Source: an uncultured Azospirillum sp. (GTDB lineage: Bacteria > Pseudomonadota > Alphaproteobacteria > RF32 > CAG-239). Taken from it: DNA of 43,551 nt. The notes beneath the pieces were generated by a model that was not told where the DNA came from, searched no databases, and saw nothing but the letters and a program-made list of their open reading frames with translations. This document shows, one piece after another, positions 1-7,985 of the stretch. The position numbers and the translations under genes were made by a program. Numbering within the stretch: position 1 is the first letter of the stretch; the number at the start of each line of letters is the position of its first letter. The stretch is from the NCBI GenBank assembly GCA_902489795.1, contig CABUBU010000014.1:1-43551 (forward strand), in the 5' to 3' direction.

Positions 1-636
1 TCGCTTGATTTCAACGGCAAGACCTATACTCTGACCGCCAAAATCGAACTGAGGCTTTATGCCGGCCTTCATCCGGCAATCATTTCCAGCCAGCTGATCA
101 CAAGCGGGATCAGGGACGTTAAAAACGAGTTGTGGACCAGCACTTATACCAGCTGGGCGGAAGTCGAACATCGTTATTCGGATGGTAACATTGGTCGTAA
201 AACTTATATGGTGGAGCAGATGAGAGGAGAAATCGAATCTTCGATCCAAAAGTATAAGGTTCTGCCCGATGCCAATCTCAAATTGGTGAAAGCCGGTTTT
301 ACGGATGCGGTTGTCCGTGATACGGTCGGTCTGCCCGAACGAATGGTTGTGTGTGAAGTCCGACGTCAGTATGAAGTCAAATATAATCACTTCGTACTGA
401 ATTATCCGGTGAGCGAATATGAGGCGTATTACGACGACGGCCTGACAAGGTTTGAAATGCCGTCGCTGAAATATACGGATATCCGGGAAGAGCACGAACT
501 CCGTTACGTCGGCGAATACAAGGGCGACGAACGTGATTATCTGGAATATTACTTTACCCAGCTGATCCGCGGCACCTTCGGCAAGGGCATACACGAAGCC
601 TCCGAAAGCTTTCAGATTATTGTCTACACCGAATGA
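1..636 (+). CDS. Unknown protein, 3' part only (5' end outside window)
   Basis: The reading frame is open from base 1 to a TGA at 636, so this is the last 211 codons of a longer gene; an internal TTG at 130 is not needed as a start. The visible part is rich in Tyr, Glu, Arg and charged residues, with no signal peptide, membrane segment or motif I recognise. Two stretches alternate hydrophobic and charged residues as beta strands would (about codons 110-150). A strong terminator follows directly, so this is the last gene of its transcript. Function unknown; the coding call rests on frame length, codon pattern and the terminator. Confidence 0.75.
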   Translation, partial: SLDFNGKTYTLTAKIELRLYAGLHPAIISSQLITSGIRDVKNELWTSTYTSWAEVEHRYSDGNIGRKTYMVEQMRGEIESSIQKYKVLPDANLKLVKAGFTDAVVRDTVGLPERMVVCEVRRQYEVKYNHFVLNYPVSEYEAYYDDGLTRFEMPSLKYTDIREEHELRYVGEYKGDERDYLEYYFTQLIRGTFGKGIHEASESFQIIVYTE

Positions 637-674
637 CAAAGTGTACCGGCTTTAACGGCCGGCTATTGCTTAAA

Positions 675-706
675 AACGCCGTTCCTTAAAAGGGACGGCG
701 TTTTTT
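675..706 (+). terminator. Rho-independent terminator after the partial gene
   Basis: 12-base stem (675-686 with 691-702, one G-U pair), 4-base loop, then a run of T to 706. An A-run precedes the stem. Confidence 0.9.
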
Positions 707-721
707 CACTGCCGATTATGC

Positions 722-749
722 TTGAAAATGAATGCTTCTTTTCTATAAT
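722..749 (+). promoter_or_regulatory. Sigma-70-type promoter for the small winged-helix gene
   Basis: TTGAAA at 722-727, 16-base spacer, TATAAT at 744-749. A second TATAAT at 759-764 has no good -35. The start codon of the next gene is at 782, giving a short leader. Confidence 0.65.
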
Positions 750-781
750 AACTTTGTTTATAATCATAAAAGGACACGACA

Positions 782-955
782 ATGAAAGAAGAAATTCTGA
801 AAGTAATGAAAGAAGCCGGCAAGCCGATGAGCGCCGGCGAGGTGGAAAAGCTTCTCAAAGCCGACCGCAAAGAAATCGACAAAGCCTTCAAAGTTCTGAA
901 AGAAGAAGGAAAAATCGTTTCTCCCGTGCGCTGCAAATGGGAACCGGCGGAATAG
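782..955 (+). CDS. Small winged helix-turn-helix protein, 57 aa
   Basis: A 57-residue protein whose pattern fits a minimal winged helix: helix 1 (MKEEILKVMKEAGKPMSAGE), recognition-type helices (VEKLLKADRKEIDKAFKVLKEEG) and a short wing (KIVSPVRCKWEPAE). The order 'lower the threshold, then helix-turn-helix, then KEEGKI.SP' is usual for small winged-helix DNA-binding domains. It has an AAGGA ribosome site 8 bases before the ATG, its own promoter and a terminator right after, so it is a single-gene unit. It has no effector domain; it could bind DNA or act as a protein-protein module. No target can be named. Confidence 0.7.
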   Translation: MKEEILKVMKEAGKPMSAGEVEKLLKADRKEIDKAFKVLKEEGKIVSPVRCKWEPAE

Positions 956-978
956 TTTCCGCACAATGTTGTTGCACG

Positions 979-1017
979 ATTCAGCGGTTTGTGTTATATA
1001 TGAACCGCTGAATTTTT
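979..1017 (+). terminator. Rho-independent terminator after the winged-helix gene
   Basis: Perfect 11-base inverted repeat (979-989 with 1003-1013), 13-base loop, then TTTT. Confidence 0.8.
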
Positions 1018-1037
1018 ATTATTAACTTTTTAATATT

Positions 1038-1562
1038 ATGTATATGATTGAAAAAATTTTTGACCGCGGCCGTCTTTGGAAAGAGTTTATGGTAGAAAGG
1101 TTGGGACTTCCCGCCTCTCGAGCGCAAGCCGGATTTGTCGACATTATTGTTGAATCCGGGATTGAGGAAAAGGCTTTTTTGTGCCTTTGCGCGCAAATGA
1201 GCAAAAAAATCGGCAGTTACAATTTTAGAGAAATCAATTATCTGCATACGGTGAAAGCTTATCGCGCCGTATTGGAAATTATGTGTGATGACACCATTTC
1301 GCCTCGCGGTGAAGTTTTCTGGCTGGATTATCCGGATTATCCGGAAATTGTGTTCGAAATTATGCCGGCGCCAATGGAGCTTTATAAGGTTTATGTCGTT
1401 GATCAGAAAATGGCGGCGGCAGACAAACCTGGTGACGGTATTCTGCTTTCTGTTCCTGATTTGAGACGGATTGCCGACATTGTTTTTGTTGCGGAAATTC
1501 CTGAACATGTCGAAGCCAAACGCCGGGTCTGGTGCGAGAAGCACAAAACGGCGGGAAAATGA
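1038..1562 (+). CDS. Unknown protein, 174 aa
   Basis: Open frame of 174 residues with normal codon use for the window, closed by a strong terminator. No signal peptide or membrane segment. The middle is acidic and aromatic (WLDYPDYPEIVFEI), the C-terminus basic. The start is uncertain: ATG at 1038 or the in-frame ATG at 1044; no strong ribosome site stands before either. I recognise no family. It sits between two other single-gene units, so context gives no clue to its role. Confidence 0.7.
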   Translation: MYMIEKIFDRGRLWKEFMVERLGLPASRAQAGFVDIIVESGIEEKAFLCLCAQMSKKIGSYNFREINYLHTVKAYRAVLEIMCDDTISPRGEVFWLDYPDYPEIVFEIMPAPMELYKVYVVDQKMAAADKPGDGILLSVPDLRRIADIVFVAEIPEHVEAKRRVWCEKHKTAGK

Positions 1563-1582
1563 ACCGGCGGTCTTGCGTTTTT

Positions 1583-1611
1583 AGGATCGGGAGTTTTCCC
1601 GATCCTTTTTT
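1583..1611 (+). terminator. Rho-independent terminator
   Basis: Perfect 10-base stem (1583-1592 with 1597-1606), 4-base loop, T-run. Confidence 0.9.
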
Positions 1612-1670
1612 GTGTCTGCGTTCAGCGATTGTTAAAAGTTTTTAATTATGCTGCGGGTAGGAGAAAAAAT

Positions 1671-2528
1671 ATGAATCATGAAAATATAAATCATGCGGAT
1701 TTGAAATTGTTTCGTGAAAAGTTCCGTCCTTTGTATGCGGCGGTTAAAGACAGCGGCTTCTGCCGGCAGTTTGCCGCCAAAAAATACCGGCACTCGGTGC
1801 AGGTTTTGACGATCGGCCGGGAAATTGCCGCCCGTGACGAACAACTGAAAAAAGAAGACGCTGCTTTTCACGCGCTCGGGGAAAAGGCGTTGCTTTTTCA
1901 TGATATCGGCCGGTTTATGGAAGTTTACGAAATGTACCGGAACAACGCCTTTGCCGACCATGGTTCTTGGTTTTCCAAACGCTGCGATCACGGTTTGCTG
2001 AGCTATGAAATGATGAAAAATGAGCCGGGGTACAATGACGTTCGGATTCTGGCGGCTCTCAAACATCACGGTCATATGATGGAGGAGTTTTATGCCGATC
2101 CCGAGTTTCAAAATGTTGCGGATCCGGAAACCGGCCGCCAGCTTTTGGCGATTCTGTTCTGGGTGAGAGATGCCGACAAGCTGGCCAATTTTTATATTCA
2201 GCGTTATGAAGACAACCTGCGAAAAGACCCGTTTTTCGTTACCATGAGCGAAGAGGTCCGTCTGGCGCCGCTGTCGCCGGAGGCGGTTGCGCAGTTTGAA
2301 GCCGGGCAGGTGATTTTGACCGGCACCGTCAAGTCTTACTGCGACCGGCTGTTGTGCTGCCTGTCATGGATTTATGATCTCAATTACAAGGCTTCTTACT
2401 GTCTGTGCGCGGAACACGGCTATTTTGACATGCTGCTTGAACTGTTGGCAGAATATAACCGTGACGCCGACGCGCAGGAAAAGATCATCCGGACGGTGCG
2501 GGGGATTTTGGCGCAAAAAATCATTTAA
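1671..2528 (+). CDS. HD-domain phosphohydrolase-like protein, 285 aa
   Basis: Soluble protein with the metal-binding pattern of the HD superfamily: His in YRHSVQV, the HD pair in LLFHDIGRF, a His pair in ALKHHGHMMEEFY and a late Asp in WVRDADKLANF. HD proteins hydrolyse phosphate esters of nucleotides or related molecules with a divalent metal; the substrate here cannot be told. The ATG at 1671 is chosen over the TTG at 1629 because TAGGAG stands 7 bases upstream. It is a single-gene unit between two terminators. The N-terminal 100 residues are helical and may form the lid usual in metal-dependent HD enzymes. Confidence 0.8.
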   Translation: MNHENINHADLKLFREKFRPLYAAVKDSGFCRQFAAKKYRHSVQVLTIGREIAARDEQLKKEDAAFHALGEKALLFHDIGRFMEVYEMYRNNAFADHGSWFSKRCDHGLLSYEMMKNEPGYNDVRILAALKHHGHMMEEFYADPEFQNVADPETGRQLLAILFWVRDADKLANFYIQRYEDNLRKDPFFVTMSEEVRLAPLSPEAVAQFEAGQVILTGTVKSYCDRLLCCLSWIYDLNYKASYCLCAEHGYFDMLLELLAEYNRDADAQEKIIRTVRGILAQKII

Positions 2529-2534
2529 AAAAAG

Positions 2535-2568
2535 AAAAAGCATCAACCGTTTCGGGTCGGTGCTTTTT
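2535..2568 (+). terminator. Terminator after the HD gene
   Basis: AAAAAGCA pairs with TGCTTTTT, with a partly paired interior. It may also end minus-strand transcripts from 2594. Confidence 0.7.
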
Positions 2569-2593
2569 CCAAAAGAGAAAGTAGCGTAGTTAA

Positions 2594-2830
2594 CTACTTG
2601 AGAGCCTTACAGATCTTGTCATACTCCTCTTTGTCGATTTGTTTCGCTTCGAGAAGTTCCTTTGCCATTTTTTTGAAGGCCTTTTTTTCGGCTTTCGTCA
2701 TGGTGGCGGGATCTTTTTTATACTTGTCGAGCATAAACTGACGAAGTACTTCGGCACCTTGCTGACCTGCTTTTTTGTCAGTGTTTACTGCGGTACCGAA
2801 CACGGGCTGATTTTTCTTATTCTCTTTCAT
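2594..2830 (-). CDS. Small lysine-rich protein, 78 aa
   Basis: A 78-residue, Lys/Glu-rich, helical protein with no signal peptide. Its last 25 residues (KELLEAKQIDKEEYDKICKAL) resemble the short C-terminal oligomerisation domain (SHOCT) pattern 'L..L...G.I..EEY...K..L', which is an inference from the pattern only. It has its own promoter on the minus strand (2874-2901). Its codon use agrees with neighbours. Function unknown. Confidence 0.65.
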   Translation of the reverse strand: MKENKKNQPVFGTAVNTDKKAGQQGAEVLRQFMLDKYKKDPATMTKAEKKAFKKMAKELLEAKQIDKEEYDKICKALK

Positions 2831-2873
2831 ATTTTTTTATTTTTAATTAGTTAATAATTTTTTTCTACCTTTT

Positions 2874-2901
2874 ACTTTAGACTAAAATAAAATTTTGTCA
2901 A
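2874..2901 (-). promoter_or_regulatory. Promoter of the small lysine-rich gene
   Basis: On the minus strand, TTGACA (2901-2896), 16-base spacer, TAAAGT (2879-2874). A perfect 7-base inverted repeat (2905-2911 with 2914-2920) lies just upstream of the -35 box and could be an operator. Confidence 0.6.
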
Positions 2902-2921
2902 GTACGTTTCCGAGGAAACGG

Positions 2922-2952
2922 TAAAAGAAATCCCGCCGGCAGGGGCGGGATT
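2922..2952 (-). terminator. Terminator after gpsA
   Basis: 9-base stem (2944-2952 with 2929-2937), then TCTTTT on the minus strand. Confidence 0.8.
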
Positions 2953-2970
2953 GCAGAAAAAGGCAAACAA

Positions 2971-3942
2971 TTAAAACTCGCGTTTCAAATCGCGTTCAAA
3001 CATTGAACGGATGGTTTGTTCAATGTCTGCATTTTCGTAAATTGCCTTATACAGCGCCTGACAGATCGGCATGTCGATTCCTTCCTTGTCGGCGATGATT
3101 TTGACCGCTTTTAAGGTCGGTACGCCTTCCGCCAGCTTTGCAAAGCGTTCGCCTTTGGCGAAAGCTTCGCCGTAAGAGCGGTTGTGGCTGTGTTTGGAAA
3201 ACAGCGTTGCTTCATAATCACCAAGATGTGCCAGTCCGTAGGCGGACATCGGGTTGCCGCCGAAGTGCTTGATCAGCCGTCCGACCTCAACCGGCGCACG
3301 GGCCATCAGCGCGCCTTTCAAGCCATACCACTCCAAACCGTCCAGAATGCCGGCCGCCAGTCCGATCACGTTTTTTAAGGCCGCGCCGATCTGGTTGCCG
3401 ATCAGATCCGAACCGTAGTAGAAGCGAATCAAATCGCTTTGCAGCAGTTTGATCAGATAGTCTTTTGTTTCTTCTTCCAAACTGTCGATCACCGCCGCCG
3501 ACGGCACGTTTTTCATATAATCTTGCACATGACCGGGACCGGAAAGGGCGGCAACATGAACGTTTTGCTGCACTTCTTCGCGGAAAACGTCATGCATGAT
3601 TTTGGCCGATGGCTCTTCCAGTCCTTTCATTGCCAGCAGAAAGGTTTTGCCGTTGAGGTCATATCCATTCAGTTCCCGTGCCAGCGAACGCAGATGCTGG
3701 CAGCCGATCGAAATGATGACGGTATCGTTAACAAGCAGTTTGTCGAGCGTGTCAAACAAATACATATTGTCCGAAAGGGTTAAATATTCGTTTTTGCGCG
3801 TGTCGCGCAGTTCAATGAAGTTGGGCGACGTTTTGAGATCGTACATCAAAACGTTTTGGATTTTGTCTTGGCAGCGGTTGGCGGCATACCAGGCAAGGAA
3901 AGTGCCCCAACGGCCGCAGCCGATGACGGAAATGTCTTTCAT
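2971..3942 (-). CDS. gpsA: NAD(P)-dependent glycerol-3-phosphate dehydrogenase
   Basis: Cytosolic enzyme making sn-glycerol 3-phosphate from dihydroxyacetone phosphate for phospholipid synthesis. At 323 residues it matches the family. It begins with a Rossmann nucleotide loop (VIGCGRWGT, residues 7-15). The two catalytic-region lysines are present: K106 in LLAMKGLEE and K190 in GAALKNVIGLAAG. The C-terminal substrate region keeps the GLAHLGDYEATL...HNRSYG pattern (about 237-262). It is more divergent than usual: SGPG replaces the common SGPS. The gene stands alone with its own terminator. Confidence 0.9.
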   Translation of the reverse strand: MKDISVIGCGRWGTFLAWYAANRCQDKIQNVLMYDLKTSPNFIELRDTRKNEYLTLSDNMYLFDTLDKLLVNDTVIISIGCQHLRSLARELNGYDLNGKTFLLAMKGLEEPSAKIMHDVFREEVQQNVHVAALSGPGHVQDYMKNVPSAAVIDSLEEETKDYLIKLLQSDLIRFYYGSDLIGNQIGAALKNVIGLAAGILDGLEWYGLKGALMARAPVEVGRLIKHFGGNPMSAYGLAHLGDYEATLFSKHSHNRSYGEAFAKGERFAKLAEGVPTLKAVKIIADKEGIDMPICQALYKAIYENADIEQTIRSMFERDLKREF

Positions 3943-4050
3943 GATCGTTTGTCCGTTATAAGTTAAAACCGTTTATAATTTAACTATTAATCCAAAAATC
4001 ATCTGGATGCAAACAACATCTGACGACTATCCTCAGGCGTGTCCGACGGC

Positions 4051-4078
4051 AAAAAAAACTCCCGTCGGGCGGGAGTAT
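4051..4078 (-). terminator. Terminator after the unknown gene at 4101
   Basis: 7-base stem (4070-4076 with 4058-4064) followed on the minus strand by eight T. It supports real transcription of the unknown gene ending at 4101. Confidence 0.8.
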
Positions 4079-4100
4079 GCGTAAGTGGTTGAATTTTGGT

Positions 4101-4457
4101 TCAACTTGACTTTTTGATCCGCTGGCGGCCGATAATCGCGTTGACGTAGTCAAATTCTTCAAAAGAACGATAAGCCTCGTCGTAGCTTCGGCGGTCATAT
4201 TCGTAATAAACCTTGTTGGCCAGCATTTTGATGGCGTCGTCTATTTTCTGGAAAGCCGCATTATAGTCGGCGTTGAAGTTGTTTTTGACTTTTTTCTTGA
4301 TCAGGGAATGATAGGCGTTGATCACTTTTAAGGTTTCGTCGGCGGAATTGGCATAACCTTTTTGCTCAAAGTCATGCATAATTTGAGCCGTTGTCTGATA
4401 AAAACACTTGTTAGTCAGAATGTTTCTTTGCCTAGTATTACTACTGTCTATTATCAT
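4101..4457 (-). CDS. Unknown helical protein, about 118 aa
   Basis: The frame is open up to 4712, but the first third is Pro/Leu-rich and unlike a natural N-terminus. The likely start is the ATG at 4457 (MIIDSSNTRQ), though no strong ribosome site precedes it; a shorter form from the Met at about 4379 (MHDFEQKGY) is possible. The C-terminal 90 residues look genuine: amphipathic helices rich in Lys, Tyr and Asp. No signal peptide or known domain. The strong terminator 20 bases downstream supports expression. Function unknown. Confidence 0.5.
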   Translation of the reverse strand: MIIDSSNTRQRNILTNKCFYQTTAQIMHDFEQKGYANSADETLKVINAYHSLIKKKVKNNFNADYNAAFQKIDDAIKMLANKVYYEYDRRSYDEAYRSFEEFDYVNAIIGRQRIKKSS

Positions 4458-4945
4458 AACACCAACATCCAAAGTTACAATTCGACGACCTTTATAGCAT
4501 AAAAATCTCCCTAATGCAATAATTTTCGCTTTTAGCCGGGGCGGAGGCTTCTCGGCGTTTGTTTTTAAGATGGTTGTGATGTCTGAAAAAACAATCGGTA
4601 AAGGTTGATTCGGGCAAAAATGCCCCGCGTATGATGCTGTTTTTGGGGTTAACGGAGGATGACAGATGGGAAAATTAAGGTATAAATACAGAGGCAGGCC
4701 GTCTGGGTGCAAGTTGGACTATGTTGATACCACTGGGAAAATATCCAAAAGGTAGAGGAAAATATAAGTAACCAATAAAAAGAAGGTGCCAAGTAAAGTC
4801 AATTGACGATGGATTTGTTCCATTTATGGTGAACTAAGCAGTCTATACTCGGACAGAATCAGATACACCATTTGTTTTTTCTGGTAAAACGAGCTTTCTT
4901 AGACGTATGCGCAGAACACACAGCGACAGCGGAGAAGTTTTTTTC
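4458..4945. other. Composition-shifted stretch without a convincing large gene
   Basis: A+T content and word use differ from both sides. No open frame here has natural-looking protein apart from a possible 29-codon frame at 4666. A small stem (GGGCA, AAAA, TGCCC; 4612-4625) lies upstream of it. No tRNA, transposase or terminal repeats are visible. Confidence 0.5.
4666..4755 (+). CDS. Possible 29-codon small ORF with strong ribosome site
   Basis: ATG at 4666 follows GGAGG (4654-4658) by 7 bases, a near-ideal ribosome site. The peptide is very basic (begins MGKLRYKYRGRPSG) and ends at a TAG at 4753. It could be a real small protein or the remaining head of a decayed gene; nothing similar follows in any frame. 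Confidence 0.3.
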   Translation: MGKLRYKYRGRPSGCKLDYVDTTGKISKR

Positions 4946-4973
4946 AAAAAAAAGCCCGCCGGAGAGCGGGCTT
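4946..4973 (-). terminator. Terminator of the nlpD-yajC-secDF group
   Basis: Perfect 8-base GC-rich stem (4966-4973 with 4952-4959), then a run of T on the minus strand, 18 bases past the secF stop. Confidence 0.9.
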
Positions 4974-4990
4974 GAACGAGGCAATCGTTT

Positions 4991-5929
4991 TTATTCAACG
5001 TTGCCGAACGGGTTAATCGCCTTGTCGGCATTTTGGTTGGCACGCAGATTAAACAGATTCAGCAAAGTGCTGGATACATAAATTGAGGAATAAGTTCCGA
5101 CAATAACACCCCAGACAATGGTGAACGAGAAACTGCGCAGCGTGTCACCGCCAAAGATGAACAGGGCAACAGATGCGAGCAAAGTGGTTAACCCGGTCAA
5201 GATTGTGCGGGAAAAAATATCGTTAATACTCTTGTTTAAGAGATCGTATTGCGACATTTTCTTATATTTTCTCAAATTCTCTCTGATTCTGTCATAATTG
5301 ACCACGGTGTCGTTGACCGAATAGCCGGCCAGCGTCAAAATAGCCGCAACCGTTGTCAGACTTATGTCAAATTGAAACAAAGAGAGCAGGCCTACGGTTG
5401 TGATAAGGTCGTGAATCAGTCCGATCATGGCGCCCAAAGCAAACTGCCATTCAAAGCGGAACCAGATATAAAGAGAGATTGCAAAAATTGCGATGACAGA
5501 TGCAATTATGCCGGCTTTTTTAAGTTCGTCCCCTACTTGAGGTCCGACAGATTCTACTCTTCTGTACTCATAATCCGATCCCAACACGTCTTTGATGGTG
5601 TTGATTGCATCTTGTTGAGCTTTTTCATCTTGTGATTTGGTCTGCGCACGGATCATCATCTCGCTGCCGCTTTCGCCGATCGACTGCAAGTTGACGTCGT
5701 CAAGTTCAACTTCTGACAATTTTTTGCGCACTTCTTCCATGTTGATCTTTTCGGGGCTTTTCAGTTCAATCAGAATACCGCCCGAAAAGTCGATACCATA
5801 GTTAAAGCCCTTAAAAGCAACACAAACAAAAGATAAAACCACCATTGCAATCGACAATATGTATCCGGCTTTGCGAAATTTCATAAAATCGATATTTGTG
5901 TCTTTGGTTACCCAGCTAAAAATTCTCAT
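4991..5929 (-). CDS. secF: Protein-export membrane protein SecF
   Basis: Partner of SecD; the pair uses the proton gradient to pull proteins through SecYEG. 312 residues from the ATG at 5929 (MRIFSW), chosen because AAGGA lies 10 bases upstream and SecF proteins normally begin near this point; the frame is open further upstream. Membrane segment 1 (about residues 20-40) is followed by the FNYGIDFSGG signature, a periplasmic domain and five more membrane segments with AGYSVNDTVVNYDRIREN, the usual SecF motif. It follows secD by 26 bases in one transcript. Confidence 0.95.
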   Translation of the reverse strand: MRIFSWVTKDTNIDFMKFRKAGYILSIAMVVLSFVCVAFKGFNYGIDFSGGILIELKSPEKINMEEVRKKLSEVELDDVNLQSIGESGSEMMIRAQTKSQDEKAQQDAINTIKDVLGSDYEYRRVESVGPQVGDELKKAGIIASVIAIFAISLYIWFRFEWQFALGAMIGLIHDLITTVGLLSLFQFDISLTTVAAILTLAGYSVNDTVVNYDRIRENLRKYKKMSQYDLLNKSINDIFSRTILTGLTTLLASVALFIFGGDTLRSFSFTIVWGVIVGTYSSIYVSSTLLNLFNLRANQNADKAINPFGNVE

Positions 5930-5955
5930 TTCTTTATTATCCTTAATTTCTTCAG

Positions 5956-7500
5956 TTAAATAGGCAGTTTGGTCGGCTTGTATTTTTGCAGCCATCCGGT
6001 GATGATCAGGCGGGTGACGGTAACCGAAGTAAACATGGAAGTCGCGATACCGATTGCCAGCGTGACGGCAAAGCCTCTGACCGGTCCGGTGCCGAAATAA
6101 AGCAGAACGAACGCGGCGACGAGCGTCGTCAGATTGGAATCGACGATTGTGGCCCAGGCTTCGGTAAAGCCTGCTTCCGCAGCGTCGCGGGTTGAACGTC
6201 CGTTTTTAACTTCTTCGCGCATTCTCTCAAAGATCAGCACATTTGCATCCACCGCCATGCCGATGGTAAGAATAATGCCGGCGATTCCGGGTAGCGTGAG
6301 TGTTGCACCAATGATGCTCAAAACACCGAGCATCAGAAACAAGTTGAGGAAAACGGTGATAGTGGTGAAAAGACCAAACAGTCCGTAAGCCGCAATCATG
6401 AAGAGAACGACCGCGATCAGGCCGATGAGAGAAGCGGTAACGCCTTCATTGATCGAATCAGAGCCTAGCCCTGCGCCGACGGTTCTTTCCTCCAGCACTT
6501 CAAGCGGGGCGGGCAGAGCACCGGAACGCAGCAGCAAAGCCAGTTCCTGAGCCGATTCCAGCGTAAAGTTGCCGCTGATCTGTCCCGATCCGCCGAGGAT
6601 GGCGGTCTGGATGTTCGGGGCGGAGATTACTTCATTGTCCAAAACGATGGCCAGTCTTTCTCCAACATGATTTTGGGTTGCTTCGCCGAACTTTTTGCCG
6701 CCGAAACTGTCAAATTTGAAACTGACAACCGGCATGCCGTCGTCAAAAGCGGCGCGGGCGTCAACCAGATGTTCGCCGGTAACCACCGGTTTGCGGCCGA
6801 TGACCAGAGTTTCACCCTCAGCGCTGTTGATCAGCCGGGAAGAGTTGCTCAGTTTGCCGCGGCGCGCGTCAGCGGCGGTGGTGCGGCCGTCTACCAGATG
6901 GAACGACAGCTTAGCGGTTTTGCCGAGCAGAGCCTTGATCCGTTCCGGATTCTGTTCGCCCGGCAACTGTACGGCGATGCGGTCAACGCCCTGGCTCTGA
7001 ATTGAGGGTTCGTTAGTGCCGGTTTCGTCAATGCGGCGGCGGACGATTTCAATCGACTGGTCGATCGCTTTCAGTTTCAGCTCGTTTAAGGCCTGTTCTT
7101 TGTAGCGGATTTCGATTACGCCGTCGTCCGTTTCCTGCACATTTAGGTCGCCGTTCATTTTGCGGAAGGCGGAAATTGCTTTGTTACGGGCGTTCAGGTT
7201 GTCAATTTTGACTTTGACGTTGTCGGCGCCGGCTTTCAGGTTCTGGTAGCGGATTTTGTTGTCGCGCAGAGCCTGACGGGCTTCGTCTTCAATTTGTCCC
7301 ATTCTTTCTCTGATCACGTCATCGACTTTGACTTCCAGAAGCAGGTTGGAGCCGCCCTGCAGGTCAAGGCCGAGGTTGACCGGTCGCCACCATGCGGGCA
7401 GCTTGCTTTTGTCGCCGATAAGGTTCGGCACGGCAAAGAATATTCCGGCTAAACAGATAGCGAGAATAATGTAAATTCTGGTTTTGGATAGTTTGTACAT
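5956..7500 (-). CDS. secD: Protein-export membrane protein SecD
   Basis: Inner-membrane translocation partner of SecF. 514 residues with the SecD layout: N-terminal membrane segment, the LGLDLQGGSNLLLEV signature (about 43-57), a large periplasmic region holding VRRRIDETGTNEPSIQ and the head domain, and five C-terminal membrane segments with AVDANVLIFERMREE. It starts 12 bases after yajC and precedes secF, the standard order. Length and motifs are complete. Confidence 0.96.
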   Translation of the reverse strand: MYKLSKTRIYIILAICLAGIFFAVPNLIGDKSKLPAWWRPVNLGLDLQGGSNLLLEVKVDDVIRERMGQIEDEARQALRDNKIRYQNLKAGADNVKVKIDNLNARNKAISAFRKMNGDLNVQETDDGVIEIRYKEQALNELKLKAIDQSIEIVRRRIDETGTNEPSIQSQGVDRIAVQLPGEQNPERIKALLGKTAKLSFHLVDGRTTAADARRGKLSNSSRLINSAEGETLVIGRKPVVTGEHLVDARAAFDDGMPVVSFKFDSFGGKKFGEATQNHVGERLAIVLDNEVISAPNIQTAILGGSGQISGNFTLESAQELALLLRSGALPAPLEVLEERTVGAGLGSDSINEGVTASLIGLIAVVLFMIAAYGLFGLFTTITVFLNLFLMLGVLSIIGATLTLPGIAGIILTIGMAVDANVLIFERMREEVKNGRSTRDAAEAGFTEAWATIVDSNLTTLVAAFVLLYFGTGPVRGFAVTLAIGIATSMFTSVTVTRLIITGWLQKYKPTKLPI

Positions 7501-7512
7501 TAAACGTTCCTC

Positions 7513-7887
7513 TTATTTCTTTTCTACGGCTTTGGACTGCTTCTTGGTTTTCGGGGCGGGAGCAGCGGCTTCCCCTTCGTCGTTGACGACGTCGCGGACG
7601 GTAGCGCGGTTGACGGTTACCGTCAGTCCTTCGGCGATTTTTACTTCCAGCTTAATGCCGTCGGTTTTGGTTACGGTGCCGTAGATGCCTCCGCCGGTAA
7701 TGATTTTGTCCCCTTTCTTGATTGCCTCAAGCATCGCCTGATGCTGGGAAATCTTTTTCTGCTGGGGACGAATGAGTATGAAGTAGAAGACAATGAAAAT
7801 CAGCGCCAGCTGAATCAGCGTGCTGGCGACCGATGCCTGCGGAGCCGCCGCGGCGGCGGTCTGAGCCAAAGCATCATTTACGAACAT
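7513..7887 (-). CDS. yajC: Sec translocase accessory subunit YajC
   Basis: Small single-span membrane protein that joins SecDF. 124 residues: membrane helix at about 22-42 ending in the FILIRPQQKK signature, then a small cytoplasmic domain (MLEAIKKGDKIITGGGIYGTV) and a Lys/Ala-rich tail longer than average. AGGAG lies 6 bases before the ATG. It heads the yajC-secD-secF group. Confidence 0.95.
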   Translation of the reverse strand: MFVNDALAQTAAAAAPQASVASTLIQLALIFIVFYFILIRPQQKKISQHQAMLEAIKKGDKIITGGGIYGTVTKTDGIKLEVKIAEGLTVTVNRATVRDVVNDEGEAAAPAPKTKKQSKAVEKK

Positions 7888-7941
7888 TTTTTTCTCCTTG
7901 CGTTAAATTAACTGGACACGAATATACACTATTATCTAAGG

Positions 7942-7970
7942 ATAACAATAATAAAAAGTCAAATCGTCAA
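7942..7970 (-). promoter_or_regulatory. Possible promoter of yajC-secDF
   Basis: Minus strand: TTGACG (7970-7965), 17-base spacer, TGTTAT (7947-7942). It lies in the 98-base gap between nlpD and yajC; read-through from nlpD is also possible because no terminator is seen there. Confidence 0.4.
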
Positions 7971-7985
7971 CAAATTTTTCTTTTT

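Noticed and set aside
4458..4712. 5' extension of the unknown gene at 4101
   Set aside because: The extra residues are Pro/Leu-rich and lack the composition of the rest; no ribosome site at the upstream start.
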